From Cladorrhinum sp. PSN259 (taxonomy: Eukaryota > Ascomycota > Sordariomycetes > Sordariales > Podosporaceae): a stretch of DNA of 64,000 nt. Position 1 is the stretch's first letter. The number at the start of each line of letters is the position of its first letter. The notes beneath the pieces were generated by a model. It made no database searches. It was not told the origin of the DNA and saw only the letters and a list, made by a program, of their open reading frames with translations. A program made the translations under genes and the position numbers. The DNA is taken from NCBI GenBank assembly GCA_033725935.1, contig MU867082.1, forward strand, positions 370,949 through 434,948, in the 5' to 3' direction. Positions 34,177 to 44,710 of the stretch are shown in pieces.

Positions 34177-34950
34177 GTTCCTCACTGCCTCTCTCTCTCC
34201 AACCTCGGATTTACGTCTCTGTCACAGCCAACAGGGTGCGAGCTTACTCAACACATTTGCTGACTCAATCGTCACAACACGGACAACTAAAAGTGAGAAG
34301 GGGGTGACGAAGGGTGATGATGAACCACGGTCAACATGGCTTGAAGAAGTGGATGGTTTCAGAAAGGCCAGAACACACAAACAACAGCCGTGCCCATCCT
34401 TCACCCATTTTGGACTTTTGATCCTGGGCGCCACTTTGGTGTTACATGCCAAGTTCAATAACAAGGGAGCTTTTCTCCCAATGCCAAGTCTTGAACAGAT
34501 GCCGGGTTTCCCGTCGCCAAGAGGTCTTTCTTCTGGGGACCGTGATTCACCGTGATTGGTTGTGAGAAGGCGGGGAAATTGATATCTTTTAAGAAAAAAG
34601 CAATACATTGTTTTCTTTATTGTTCGGCTGAATGAAACCCATGCCACATGTTGGATGTTTGATTCTGAGGTAGAGGCGTCAGAAATCCACCAGGGTTCTG
34701 AAAGCAAGGATTGCGGCGAGTGGCGGCGGTGAGAAGCCAATTCGCTGACATGTAGATAAACCCTGGAAGAGAACAAAAGTTTGGAGGATGGGTTCCTGCA
34801 TGCAAAAAGTCAAAACCATAGCCCTTCTTGCACCTGCCATCCAAACAGTTTCCCTTCCAAAAACGTGACCCAAAAAGGGAACCCGTCAAGAAAACGAAAA
34901 ACTTGTCGGCAGGTACTCGCACTGTACCTGACTTCAAGATTTATTGATAT

Positions 34951-35021
34951 GCGACCATCGGGAATCGAACCCGACTCTATTGCTTGGAAGGCAATAATGC
35001 TAACCACTACACCATGGCCGC
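34951..35021 (-). tRNA. tRNA-Gly (anticodon TCC)
   Basis: The minus-strand 71-nt sequence folds into a full cloverleaf. The acceptor stem GCGGCCA pairs with TGGTCGC, the D arm is GTGT...GCAT, the anticodon stem ATTGC/GCAAT closes a CTTCCAA loop with anticodon TCC, and the T stem TCGGG/CCCGA encloses TTCGATT. The A box (TGGTGTAGTGGTTA) and B box (GGTTCGATTCC) are intact. There is no intron. The first downstream T-run on this strand is about 50 nt away. Confidence 0.95.
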
Positions 35022-35715
35022 TTGAATTGTTGTAATTCACGTCCGTAATCGGTCGTCGTGTTCCCCGCCAGATGGACCTGCAGCTGCTGTGAGTCTGACA
35101 ACTTTGTCGTGGACTTGTGTGGGGTTGTTGGTCCCTGGCTTAAACACAGTGTATAACTCAACTCTCACACACCGTCCCCTTCCTCGTCCTCCTTCCGTGC
35201 TTCCTGAAAATGGAGGCCAAGATTTCAATGGTTACCTTTTCTCTTCCCTTTCAAGATCAACCATCATTCAGCCAGATGTGATGAGTATGATTTTCCGACA
35301 TTACCAGGTTATCATGTGTCCTAAATGTGCATCAGTGCGCTTGCAATTTGACATACATTAACCCTCCCCAAAAATGAAGCTATTTTGACCATCCATTCTA
35401 ACTCTCACCTCTGCAATGTGAATCTATAATGAAGCCTTTCCTCTTCTTGCTATTAGGCGCTCCGGTGTCGTTCCCTATTCAGTCTACTCCTCAAATCATT
35501 CTAGATCCAGAACCGATCCACTGTCCGACTACGCATCCCACTCGCAGCCTCACCACGAGCCCAAATCAACAGGCGGCTACAAGCTCTCCTACCAGCGTTA
35601 ATCATCAGAATGTCGCACCTTTACCCTCCCAGAAGTGGAAGAAACTATTCACTTCATGAAATCTATCACTAAAGGCCCTGATCTATTCCGTTTAATACGA
35701 AAACTGTTTCCCTAA

Positions 35716-36035
35716 TACAATCTAATGCTTAAATGTTTGTTAGCTTGCCAGTACATGCCTCATAAAACCAAGAACAGAAACAACCGTAAGGTTATTAGAA
35801 AATCACAATTCGGAAGATGGTACCTGGTAGAAGGAATTACTTGGGCAGGTCGGGATATCCAGCATGCGTAGAAAAGAGTCAAGAATACATTAACAGAAGC
35901 CGAATAGGTGTAGAAAAGAGTCAGGAATGCATCAAAGGAAGCTGAAAAGGTGTATAAACGAGTGAAAACGGGAATAGGAAAGTGTAAATCAGGCATGTAT
36001 CGCGCTAACAACCGTTTTTGAAGCATTAGATTGTA
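35716..36035 (-). mobile_element. MITE-like element, copy 3 (320 bp, inverted)
   Basis: Terminal inverted repeats TACAATCTAATGCTT and AAGCATTAGATTGTA bound the element, with TA at both outer ends. Its interior is the reverse complement of copies 1 and 2, including the gatatcccgacctg block and two units of the internal agcttc...ttctac repeat. It has no ORF. Confidence 0.87.
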
Positions 36036-36502
36036 CACTCGACACGGCAATAGCATCAAAGACACCGCGCCAACGACTCCTCCTCTTCCGAAGTATCTGT
36101 TGCACTTGCCCCTTTCTTCCATAATCTGCTACTAAATATCTACAGTTAACATTCATCACCACAGGAGACATACCTGCTCTCTGGCTCCGCTTTTTTTTTT
36201 GTTTCTTTCTTTTTCTTTGTTGTAAGTGCTGACACTTTTGGACATCCACAGGATTTTCGTGGGCGAACGGTCTTTTTGGATAGATAATTCTCGATTTGAA
36301 AGCGAGGCAGCCTCATTTATTGTCAATTAGTTATCAATAATATGGTACTTTTTTTCTTTCCAGAAGTGCTTTATTGTATTGCTTCCCAAAGTTAAGCTAG
36401 TGTATCTATAATTTGGTGCCATACAACAACTGCCGATGAAATGGCTGGCACATATCTATGTTGAATAGATATTATGCCGCCCCGGGAATCCACCTTTTGA
36501 TA

Positions 36503-36742
36503 TCATTTTATCTTCCTACATGTTCTCAGTTCCTCTTCTCTTAAATCTAATAGGAAGAGAGAGGAGCCATATCTATGACTTTGTCTTATCCCTAACTTTA
36601 CAGTCGTAGCATTTTCCCGACTCCTTTTTATCTTCGTACTTGATTTCCTTTGCTCCCGTGCGCTCCTCTTTTCGCAGGTTTCGACCTTGACGAAGGCGGT
36701 GCATGAGCAATCTTCGAACTTTTTGCGGAAGTCGTAGCACAT
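36503..36742 (-). CDS. Small protein with Met-Cys start and spaced cysteines
   Basis: The ORF encodes 79 residues. The N-terminus reads MCYDFRKKFEDCSCTAFVKV followed by ETCEKRSAREQRK, with cysteines at positions 2, 12, 14 and 23. This resembles the start of the three other Met-Cys proteins in this window (54943, 58213 and 59287), although it lacks their C-terminal CxxC. The remainder is Lys/Arg/Ser-rich and may include unspliced intron. A purine-rich AT leader precedes the ATG. Function is unknown, and the gene itself is only moderately supported. Confidence 0.4.
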   Translation of the reverse strand: MCYDFRKKFEDCSCTAFVKVETCEKRSAREQRKSSTKIKRSRENATTVKLGIRQSHRYGSSLFLLDLREEELRTCRKIK

Positions 36743-37692
36743 TTTACTTTATATTTTTTTTCCTTTTTGCTAATAATTTGTGTTATTATGTTTCGTCGTA
36801 AGCACGGTAAGGCCGTTTTATTTCTAAAGGGGGTAAACGGCGTGCCTAAGGTTGTTGAGGTTTGGTGAGGTTTGTTGAGTGAAGTAAAAGTAGCCAAAGT
36901 CGCAGAAGAAGAAGAAGGGAGATCTTGGTAAGGGTATTTATACTTGCTTGAGGAGAGGTGGTGATTATCTTGTGTGACCGTCCTATTTCCTTTGCCTGCT
37001 GGCAACTTGGTGACGCATGTATGGTTTGATGATGTTGGCATGTTGGAACTTGGCGTGCTTGACAGCACATTGTGTCTACTTTGGTATTTGGGATGAGAAT
37101 CCCAATGTGATCAATACGAGAATAGCTGTGAGTTCGAGATAAGCATGTGACTGAGAAGAGGCTGCACTGGTGAGGTTTGAGTCTTGAACGACGACGCACT
37201 GGAGAATGTCCCTCATGGTGAGGACCGCGTGGTATGGATTTTGGTCTGTTCTATTGAGGACGACAGATGTGAAAATACCTGATATCTGCCGAGGGCTCAC
37301 AAGACAGTGCGGTATTAATTCCGATCAGATTATATCAACCAACCACTTCGATGATCGTCAACAGGAAAATTGGATGAAAAGCAGGTGTCTGAAAATACAT
37401 GTTACCCCTTGACCCCTTTCCATGTCAACAGTATGGGGGCAGCTGCTCGCCAGCTGTTGGCCAACGGACAGAGAGCTTGCCAAAATGGTCTTTAATTCAG
37501 CACGTGATGTCGCGACTTTCCGTGCCACTCCGCCACGCAATCACGTCTTTGCAACAGCCAAGGCGGGCACAATTGAACATGACGCATCTGCTACACTGTT
37601 TCGCCAGCTTTTTCCGTTAACTAAATTTTCAACATTTGAAATCACTGTTCTAATCTCACTTGCACACGAAATTTCAGCTCAATTGAATAGTC

Positions 37693-40248
37693 ATGGTGGG
37701 CAAAAAACGGAGTGCATCCTCAGCAAATGACATCACACCGCGGAGGTCCACTCGCGCAAGCACCCGCTCCCAATCCAAAAATGAAGCTATTCCAGATGTC
37801 TACCGTGAAATGCTGGTTGATGCAAAGAAAAAAGCTGATATTTCTGAGCCACCTCTAAAGCGAAAGCGACCAGGAGAGAAACCTCCAAGCATCATAAAAA
37901 AGCCAATCACTGACGACGACAACGACGATGAGGATGCAGATCTCGAATTTGAAGATGTCGCCGTCCCTGAGCCAACGATCCAAACCATGGTCAGGGACAC
38001 GGACGATGAAGATGATGATGACGAGATGGAGTTTGAGGATGTCAGCATCAGCACGAAGACAGCACCATCCGCTTCAGCAACCCCTGCTCAACAGCCCAAG
38101 AGTCTGACCTTGAATCTCTCGGCCCTCATGGCTGCGAAAGGTCCTCAGAACGGAAACCGTCGCAAACCAGCCACCAGAGAGGACAAAGAGCGTCGCGTTG
38201 AAATACACAAGGCGCATCTTGTCTGTCTCTTGGCACATGTCGAGCTACGGAACCAGTGGTGTAATGACCCGGACGTCCAGGATATCCTCGAACCGCTCCT
38301 CTCAAAGAAAATCATAGGGTTCTTACGACCTAAATCCAGCCTTAACCAGTTCAGCAAGACAGAATCTTTTAAAAGAGGCATTTCAGAAACAAAGGAAATG
38401 TTCAAGACGAAATTCTCCATTGCGGAAAGGGGTTTACGGAGAGCGTTGTGGGCAGAGAATGAGGAACAGCTGAAACAGTACAAACTGCCAGACGATTACG
38501 AAACTACACGCAAACGAAGCGATTTTCTCAAGGTAGCCAGGAAGTTGGCCGGATCTCGCGATGTCGGCACTCAGCTATTCTGTGCTCTTCTCCGCTCCGT
38601 TGGAGTTGAAGCTCGATTAGTCTGCTCCCTCCAACCACTATCCTGCGCTCCAGGGGCACCAACAATGCCGAAGCAGCGAGATGCTCGAGACCCGCAGAAG
38701 AAACCCACAAAGGGCGAGATCTACGCCGCTGCAATGGCAAAGCATGAAACAAAGTATCCGGAGTTTCAACCCGGTGCGACAACGCCTTCTCCCCGTGCAC
38801 GTCTTGGCCATCCAAACGCTACAGCCTACCATGTTCCATCAGTGCTCGCTCCCCCTGCGCCTACCCCTCCCATCTCGCGTCCTGTTCCACCCAAGAAGAA
38901 GATCCGCGATGAATCTCTCTTTCCAGTGTACTGGGTTGAAGTCCTCGACGTGGCCCAACAGAAATGGCATCCAGTAGATCCGCTCGTCACATTTACGCAA
39001 TGGAATCCTCGTGCCCTCGAACCGCCTGCTTCAGATCGTGAAAACAGTCTGACGTATGTCGTGGCTTTTGAGTCCGATGGCACCGCAATAGATGTCACAA
39101 GGCGTTACGCAAAAGCTTACAACTCCAAGACTCGTCGACTTAGAATAGATGGAATCAACCCATCCAACACCGCTAAAGGGGAGAGATGGTGGCGCAAGGC
39201 TCTTGGACGATACGCTCGTCTTGAGCCAACGGACCTCGACCAGATCGAATCCAACGAGCTGACTGGCTTGGAAGCAAGAGAAGCTATGCCTCGCAATGTA
39301 GCCGATTTCAAGGATCACCCCATCTACGCACTCGAACGGCACCTCCGTCAAAATGAAGTTTTGATACCCAACGCGCAATCAACCGGTACTGTCAGCGCGG
39401 GCAGTAAGGCGCCGCTTGAGCGCATCTATCGCAGGCGAGACGTGTGCATAGCTCGAACTAAAGAAAAGTGGTACAGACTTGGCCGAGTGATCCTCCCCGA
39501 TGCTTCTCCGGTTAAAGTCCTCCCACCACGAAAGAACACCAAATCCCGGCTTTTAGATGACGATGACGAAGATGAAGAAGACTTATTCGGTGATAACACA
39601 GGCGTTCCAATATTCACGGAATCACAAACAGAACTATATGTTCCACCGCCTGTAGTGGGCGGGAGGGTGCCCAAGAATAAGTTCAAGAACTTGGATGTAT
39701 ATGTGCCGTCTATGGTTCCCGCTGGGGGTGTGTATATTAGGCATTCTCGTGCTGCGCAGGCCGCGTTCATACTGGGAGTTGATTACGCGCCTGCTGTTAT
39801 GGGGTTTGAGTTCAAAGGAAGACATGGTACGGCGGTTATCAATGGTGCTGTGGTTGCTGAGGAGTTCGGGGAGGCTGTTAGGGCTGTTTGTGAAGGGTTG
39901 GAAGGGATGGAAGCTGAAGAAGAAGAGGAGAGGAGGAGGAGGGAAGTGTTGAGGTTGTGGTCAAGATTCCTGAAGGGGTTGAGGATTCGGGAGAGGGTTA
40001 TGGAAGGGGTTGACGAGGATGCTGAGGAGGAGGAAGGGGATGGTGGTGGGTGGTTGAAGAAGGCAGATGTTGGAGGAGGGGATGTGGAAATGGAAGATGC
40101 TGGAGAGGGAGATGGACAGGGAGGAGGTGGTGGGTTTGCCGGGCTGAATGATTATAGTGATGATGAGGGTGGTGGAGGCGGGTTTATGGTTGAGGATGAT
40201 GGAGATGGTGGTGGTGGTGGTGGTGGTGGTGGGTTTGTTGTTGAGTGA
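37693..40248 (+). CDS. RAD4: DNA repair protein Rad4/XPC
   Basis: A single exon of 851 residues. The N-terminus is basic then strongly acidic (two Asp/Glu runs at about residues 75-120). A transglutaminase-like domain follows (about 160-470), including HKAHLVCLLAHVELRNQWC, TQLFCALLRSVGVEARLVCSL and PVYWVEVLD with KWHPVDPL. Beta-hairpin domains 1-3 are recognisable by FKDHPIYALERHLRQNEV (BHD1), the YRRRDVCIARTKEKWYRLGR segment (BHD2) and NLDVYVPSMVPAGGVYI with AVMGFEFKGRHGTAVINGAVVAEE (BHD3). Rad4/XPC recognises helix-distorting lesions and starts global nucleotide excision repair. The C-terminal 80 residues are Glu- then Gly-rich and likely disordered. No intron is needed. Confidence 0.96.
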   Translation: MVGKKRSASSANDITPRRSTRASTRSQSKNEAIPDVYREMLVDAKKKADISEPPLKRKRPGEKPPSIIKKPITDDDNDDEDADLEFEDVAVPEPTIQTMVRDTDDEDDDDEMEFEDVSISTKTAPSASATPAQQPKSLTLNLSALMAAKGPQNGNRRKPATREDKERRVEIHKAHLVCLLAHVELRNQWCNDPDVQDILEPLLSKKIIGFLRPKSSLNQFSKTESFKRGISETKEMFKTKFSIAERGLRRALWAENEEQLKQYKLPDDYETTRKRSDFLKVARKLAGSRDVGTQLFCALLRSVGVEARLVCSLQPLSCAPGAPTMPKQRDARDPQKKPTKGEIYAAAMAKHETKYPEFQPGATTPSPRARLGHPNATAYHVPSVLAPPAPTPPISRPVPPKKKIRDESLFPVYWVEVLDVAQQKWHPVDPLVTFTQWNPRALEPPASDRENSLTYVVAFESDGTAIDVTRRYAKAYNSKTRRLRIDGINPSNTAKGERWWRKALGRYARLEPTDLDQIESNELTGLEAREAMPRNVADFKDHPIYALERHLRQNEVLIPNAQSTGTVSAGSKAPLERIYRRRDVCIARTKEKWYRLGRVILPDASPVKVLPPRKNTKSRLLDDDDEDEEDLFGDNTGVPIFTESQTELYVPPPVVGGRVPKNKFKNLDVYVPSMVPAGGVYIRHSRAAQAAFILGVDYAPAVMGFEFKGRHGTAVINGAVVAEEFGEAVRAVCEGLEGMEAEEEEERRRREVLRLWSRFLKGLRIRERVMEGVDEDAEEEEGDGGGWLKKADVGGGDVEMEDAGEGDGQGGGGGFAGLNDYSDDEGGGGGFMVEDDGDGGGGGGGGGFVVE

Positions 40249-40536
40249 AGTTTATGTTCCAAGAAGATATGAGAAGTTATAGGCTCCAATTGCACGCCAT
40301 ATTACCAGCTATTATACCATTGTTGGTCCTCTGAGAAGGAGATCCACAGGATGGTTGGGTTACCCCAACCCACGTTCCCAGTGGACACACTGCCCGGCCA
40401 GCATTTCCCCACAGCGGGTAACGGCCCGCCTGGCGCCACCCAGTTTCTCTCACTAAACTTTGTTCTGACCTCATCTCATCACCCACCTTTTTCACATCTC
40501 ATCCCCGAACTCACTAACATCTCACCACTACTAGCA
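40249..40536. other. Short intergenic region between RAD4 and the SET gene
   Basis: It contains the RAD4 3' flank and the C-rich leader of the next gene. No separate feature is seen. Confidence 0.5.
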
Positions 40537-41310
40537 ATGGGCAAATCAGCCTCTTCTTGTCCGGTACCCAAGAACTGGGCACCAACACTTCCATATCTAA
40601 CAACACCAAGCCACTCACCAAACCTCTCACCCGCAAATTTAGCTTCAATCCGTGTCCCGCCTTCACCTTCTGATCCATTGCCGATAATTCCAAAGTCACA
40701 CAAACCGGGGCCATGTTTATCAGTGAGAATCACGCCAATAACTGACCCGCTCCGTAAGTTTTTTAGGGGGGTTTTTTTTTCTTACAAGTAGCATCTCTAA
40801 ATATATAAATATGTTTTAATTAAATAAAAACAAGATCCCGCATACAAACAATCCGGCCTGTTCGCCGCCGTCAACCTCACCCCGGGAACCTTTATCCTGC
40901 CCTACATTGGGGAGCTACACTCTTCCTTACCGAACGCTTCGTACGATTACTCTGTCTCGGATTACGATTTGTGGTTGGACCGGGAAGGGGACGTGGCCGT
41001 TGACGCGTCGAGGATGGGGAACGAAGGGCGGTTCGTTAATGATTTCAGGGGAGTGCCGGGGAGGAGCGGAGCGGAAAAGAAGGCGAAGCCGAATGCCGAG
41101 TTTAGGGTCGCTTGGGATGAGAGGAGGGGGGAGAGGGTCATGGGGGTTTTTGTTCTGGCCGAGGGAAAGAATAAAAAGGGGAAGGGAAAGGGGATAGGGA
41201 TAGGGAGGGGAGAAGAGATTTTGGTCAGTTATGGGAGGGGGTTTTGGGGGGAGAGGAGGGCGGAGTTGGAAGGGGAGGGGGAGGGGGAGGGGGAAGTTGA
41301 AAAGGGTTGA
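40537..41310 (+). CDS. Small SET-domain protein (putative lysine methyltransferase)
   Basis: Exons 40537-40753 and 40835-41310 with an 81-nt intron (GTAAGT...CAAG) give 230 residues. The second exon carries a compact SET domain: GLFAAVNLTPGTFILPYIGEL, then YDLWLDREGDVAVDASRMGNE followed by GRFVNDFRG in the place of the usual RFxNHSC, PNAEFRVAW and GEEILVSYGRGFW with the catalytic tyrosine of the ELxxDY-like motif. The RFVNDF form lacks the HSC part, which is common in fungal SET proteins of unknown target. There is no pre-SET cysteine cluster. The C-terminus is a Gly/Glu repeat. The AAG acceptor at 40834 is weak but is the only one that restores the SET frame. Confidence 0.85.
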
Positions 41311-41896
41311 GAGGGAAAGAGGTGAGAGCCGCCAGCACCATACTAAGACCAACGCACCGAAACATTTTTGAAATCAGCCACTTCTGGATCGTAGTCCTGC
41401 TGCCATCTATTGATACCTCTTTGTGAGCATCATTCAAAGACCACTTTTTCTTTTTCATATACTATCTAACCAAAGACGACAGGTTAACCCCGCGAACCAT
41501 CACCTATTTTGTCCTCTGCCATTTTAGCAAAGACAGTGGTAGATCACTGAAGAGCGGTTACTTAATGAACTGAGAAGGTAACTAGGGCATGTTGAGTGCA
41601 AGGGAACACACTGATCAAAATTCACACCACTTGTTCCCAGAACCCAATCTTGTTGTCGGCCACCTATTGAGAAGGAGCTCTTTTCCTGACCGGTACTCTG
41701 ACACCATGCCATGTGAATTTTCACGGCCAATCAGGGAACTTGAATACCTCATGACAGCACATATATAGCTGGGAACTTTCCAACTTTTGCGACCAACATT
41801 TACGGACGAATTTTGGCGGAATTTTTATCTCTCAAGTAAAACATTTCCTGTCAAAAAGGATATTTTCTTCACTTGTCTCATCCGCCAAACAACATC
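41311..41896. other. Intergenic region between the SET gene and the 248-residue gene
   Basis: I see no gene. A likely leader (AAGTAAAACATTTCC) precedes the next ATG. Confidence 0.5.
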
Positions 41897-42708
41897 ATGG
41901 CTTTCAAAGGAAGGTCAATCGGCCTTTGCGCCAAGACTGTCTCCTTCGGTCAACTGAGGAGCTCACCGTTTGCTTTAATAGTTGCGAGTATTCGCAGCTA
42001 TTACGGACTGGGCTACGACAACCGAAAGCCGGCCAAACAGTCCATAGCCAAACTGAGTCAGCCTTCATATCTGTTCAAGCAGCTTGATGTGAGGCCTCGT
42101 TCTAATTTTAGCTTATCTGTGTTTCCATTAATAAACTTACCTGGGCCCAACAGGCATCCTCCAAAACACATCATCTTGTCGTCCTTCGGCACTTTTCACA
42201 CAATGAAATGTCCCAACTCAGCATTGCTATCCCAGTGAAACTCGGCGTGACGTTTCATGAGAAGAACGCCGACATGGCCTTGGAGTCAATGATTCTTACT
42301 CAACCTGGCGACCAAATATTTCTGATCTCGATAGCCGAAGAGTTGGAGTGGGCCATGCGAGCAGAAACGTCTGCACGGCAAAACCCGGCGAGAGAACTTG
42401 ACTGTGGCCGCTGCTGTGATTTGGTGTGGAAATACATCAGTCATCTCGGTGTGATAGATCCAGAGAGGATTCCGGAGCCTATATTTCCATTCTTGGATAC
42501 CAAGTGTATCAAATGGGCTTCGCACGCTATCATCATCGCTCCAGGACCGGTTCGTAGAATCAGAACACTGAAGCTTGATGACAGGGAAGCTTCCTCGGCA
42601 CTGGTTTACAACAAGACACCAAATTTTCACCTCATCAACGGTGTAGTCGTGTGGTTGGCGGTTGTCGAGGGAGAGGAGCGTATGTTCCTTGAACGGCCAT
42701 CTGCATGA
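41897..42708 (+). CDS. Hypothetical protein, 248 residues
   Basis: Exons 41897-42088 and 42154-42708 with a 65-nt intron (GTGAGG...AACAG, phase 0) give 248 residues. I do not recognise a family. The first 40 residues are basic with Ser/Phe and no acidic residue (MAFKGRSIGLCAKTVSFGQL), which could be a mitochondrial presequence. The second exon alternates strands and helices (LSIAIPVKLGVTFHEKNAD, ISIAEELEWAMRAE) and holds a CGRCC cluster. An in-frame TTG upstream at 41873 is unlikely to be the start. It lies between the SET gene and a long AT-rich gap, so context gives no clue. Confidence 0.65.
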
Positions 42709-44710
42709 GTCTGAGAGAGATCAGTGGTGTGACGGTCTCATTCACAAATATATATTTATGTAGAAGCTTCACCGGTCGTTGTGGGCAGCCTGAATATCTA
42801 TCTCATGCATTCAAGTTTTGATATTGTGGTGGACGATGTCTGCGGAAATTAATGTGATATATGTATCACACTTGAACAGAGACGTATGTACAAAATATGA
42901 CTGGTCAAAAAAGCCTTCAATAAGAATAACATCCCGCTTTCTACCTGATGGGCGAGGCGCTTAACCTGTATTAAAGTCGCTAGATAGAGGGGGGGGGGGG
43001 AAAAAGAATTTTTTTTTTTGGGGGGTTCCTGTTAATGTAAATCTTTGTAACCTTGATTTGGTAAAAAAAAAAAAAAAAAAAAAGGGTTTAATGATATCAT
43101 AGTTTTGAACTTCCATCGTACAGTACAACCAACAACTCATTCCTCCTTGAGAGCAACGGGCGCGAGAATGTGATACCAAGAACCAAAAAAAAAAAAGCTT
43201 GTTATGTTACACACATGCGGCGGCGGCGGTTTTTTTTTTTTGTGAGTGTGCCAAGAATAGTATTCCAGAAGGATCTGGAGAGCAAAACAAAACAAGGGAG
43301 ATAAGTACAGTACATTTTATACATGCGGAATAGAGGCGTCGTTGAAATGAAATCCTGGGATTTGCCAAGAATAGTACATACAATCATACAGTTCATGTAA
43401 CACACACAAATGAAAAGGGGACACAGAAGACGGCGAGCGAGGGGTGGTGATACAAGCAAATCCTCATGTACATACATACAATAACGTGCCGCAGTGACAG
43501 CTACCATATTAAAAATAAACAGAAAAAAAAAAGGAAAGATCTAGCGGGGTGGGACTCGGTGAGAGGGGGGAGCTGTACTGCATACTTGCTCTCTCTTGGG
43601 TTTCTTTCTTGGTAGTATCTCGGTACGTGTCTTGGGTTCTTGGCCAGCGTTTAGATCCGACCTTCAGGAGACCACGGACGGGGGGATGTGTTTTAAACGC
43701 TGCTGCTTGGCTTTTGACGATTGGAGATAAAATGAAGACTTGGAAACGTATAATTATAGTTTTGAAGGAAAAAAGTAAAAGGAAACAGGCACCCCATGTA
43801 TCAAATGACTGGGTCTCTTATAATGTTGGCTATTTGGTTATAGAATTGTACCATGGCCGAGAAAATAGATACCCAGACAGTTAAGGAGGAGCGTCTTAGA
43901 CACCTAGTTTTCTGTATTTGTTTACTTTACTTTAGTTTTACGGTATATTGTCAGTATTTAGGTATACATCAGAGTATGTATGGTCTTGATCTTTCAGTAT
44001 TATTACTACAAATCTAAAAATACAGGTTGGGTATATATATATGTATGCGAACTTTCTAGCATTATTTTCGCCCTCTCTTCTCTTTCTCGAACAAAAAACA
44101 TCAACAACAACAACACAAAAATCAACAGGGAAAGTAGAGGCCTTCCCTTTCTTGTATATCCCTGAATCTCACTTCCAAAGTTGCAATAAAAAAGACGCTG
44201 TAGTAGGTTGGTGTAAGGACCGTTAAATGACTTTCTCAATTGCGTAAGTTTCTCTCTCTCTTTCTCTCCTCCTGACAACAATGAAAGGAAAGGAAATAAA
44301 GAAAAAAGGGGGTAAGGTCTGGCCCAAACACCAACCAAAAAAAAAAAAAAAAAGGAAGGGTATTACAAGACATGTAAAGAGTGTAGAGAGAGTTGTCCCT
44401 GTCGGTTTAGATCCAGTATATTCTTGTCCGAGTCGTGAAAAGAATATAAAAGTCCAAGTCTAAGCCGTGAAAGAGATCCTAAGCCGAATGATTTGACGCC
44501 GATTACATGCCTCGTAAATCCCACCCTATTGATTTTCTTGTTCATTTTATTGCATTCGTCTCCAAGTCGATGTTTGGTAGGTAAGTTGTAGCGGAGGGGA
44601 GGAGGGAAATTTGTCGACTTCCAAGGTAGTGCCCGTTTATTGTTCTGCAGTATATGTGATCGTCACATCGTATGTCCCATGGCTGTCGTGATCGAAAAAC
44701 AGGAGCTCGC
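42709..44710. other. Low-complexity intergenic region
   Basis: This contains strong homopolymer tracts, including 12 G at 42989-43000 followed by long T, G and A runs up to about 43084, plus further A/T runs near 43185-43245. I find no gene. It separates the unrecognised gene from the 3' end of the ZIP transporter gene. Confidence 0.55.

Larger units (their letters stand above)
34177..37692. other. Gene-poor region with tRNA-Gly, MITE copy 3 and a small Met-Cys ORF
   Basis: Between the GH92 and Rad4 genes I find only the tRNA at 34951-35021, the MITE at 35716-36035 and the ORF at 36503-36742. A plus-strand ORF at 35429-35659 (76 codons, hydrophobic start MKPFLFLLLG) has no further support. 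Confidence 0.5.

Noticed and set aside
35429..35659. Possible secreted protein of 76 residues
   Set aside because: The hydrophobic start is suggestive, but the rest is low complexity and lies next to a MITE; no other support.
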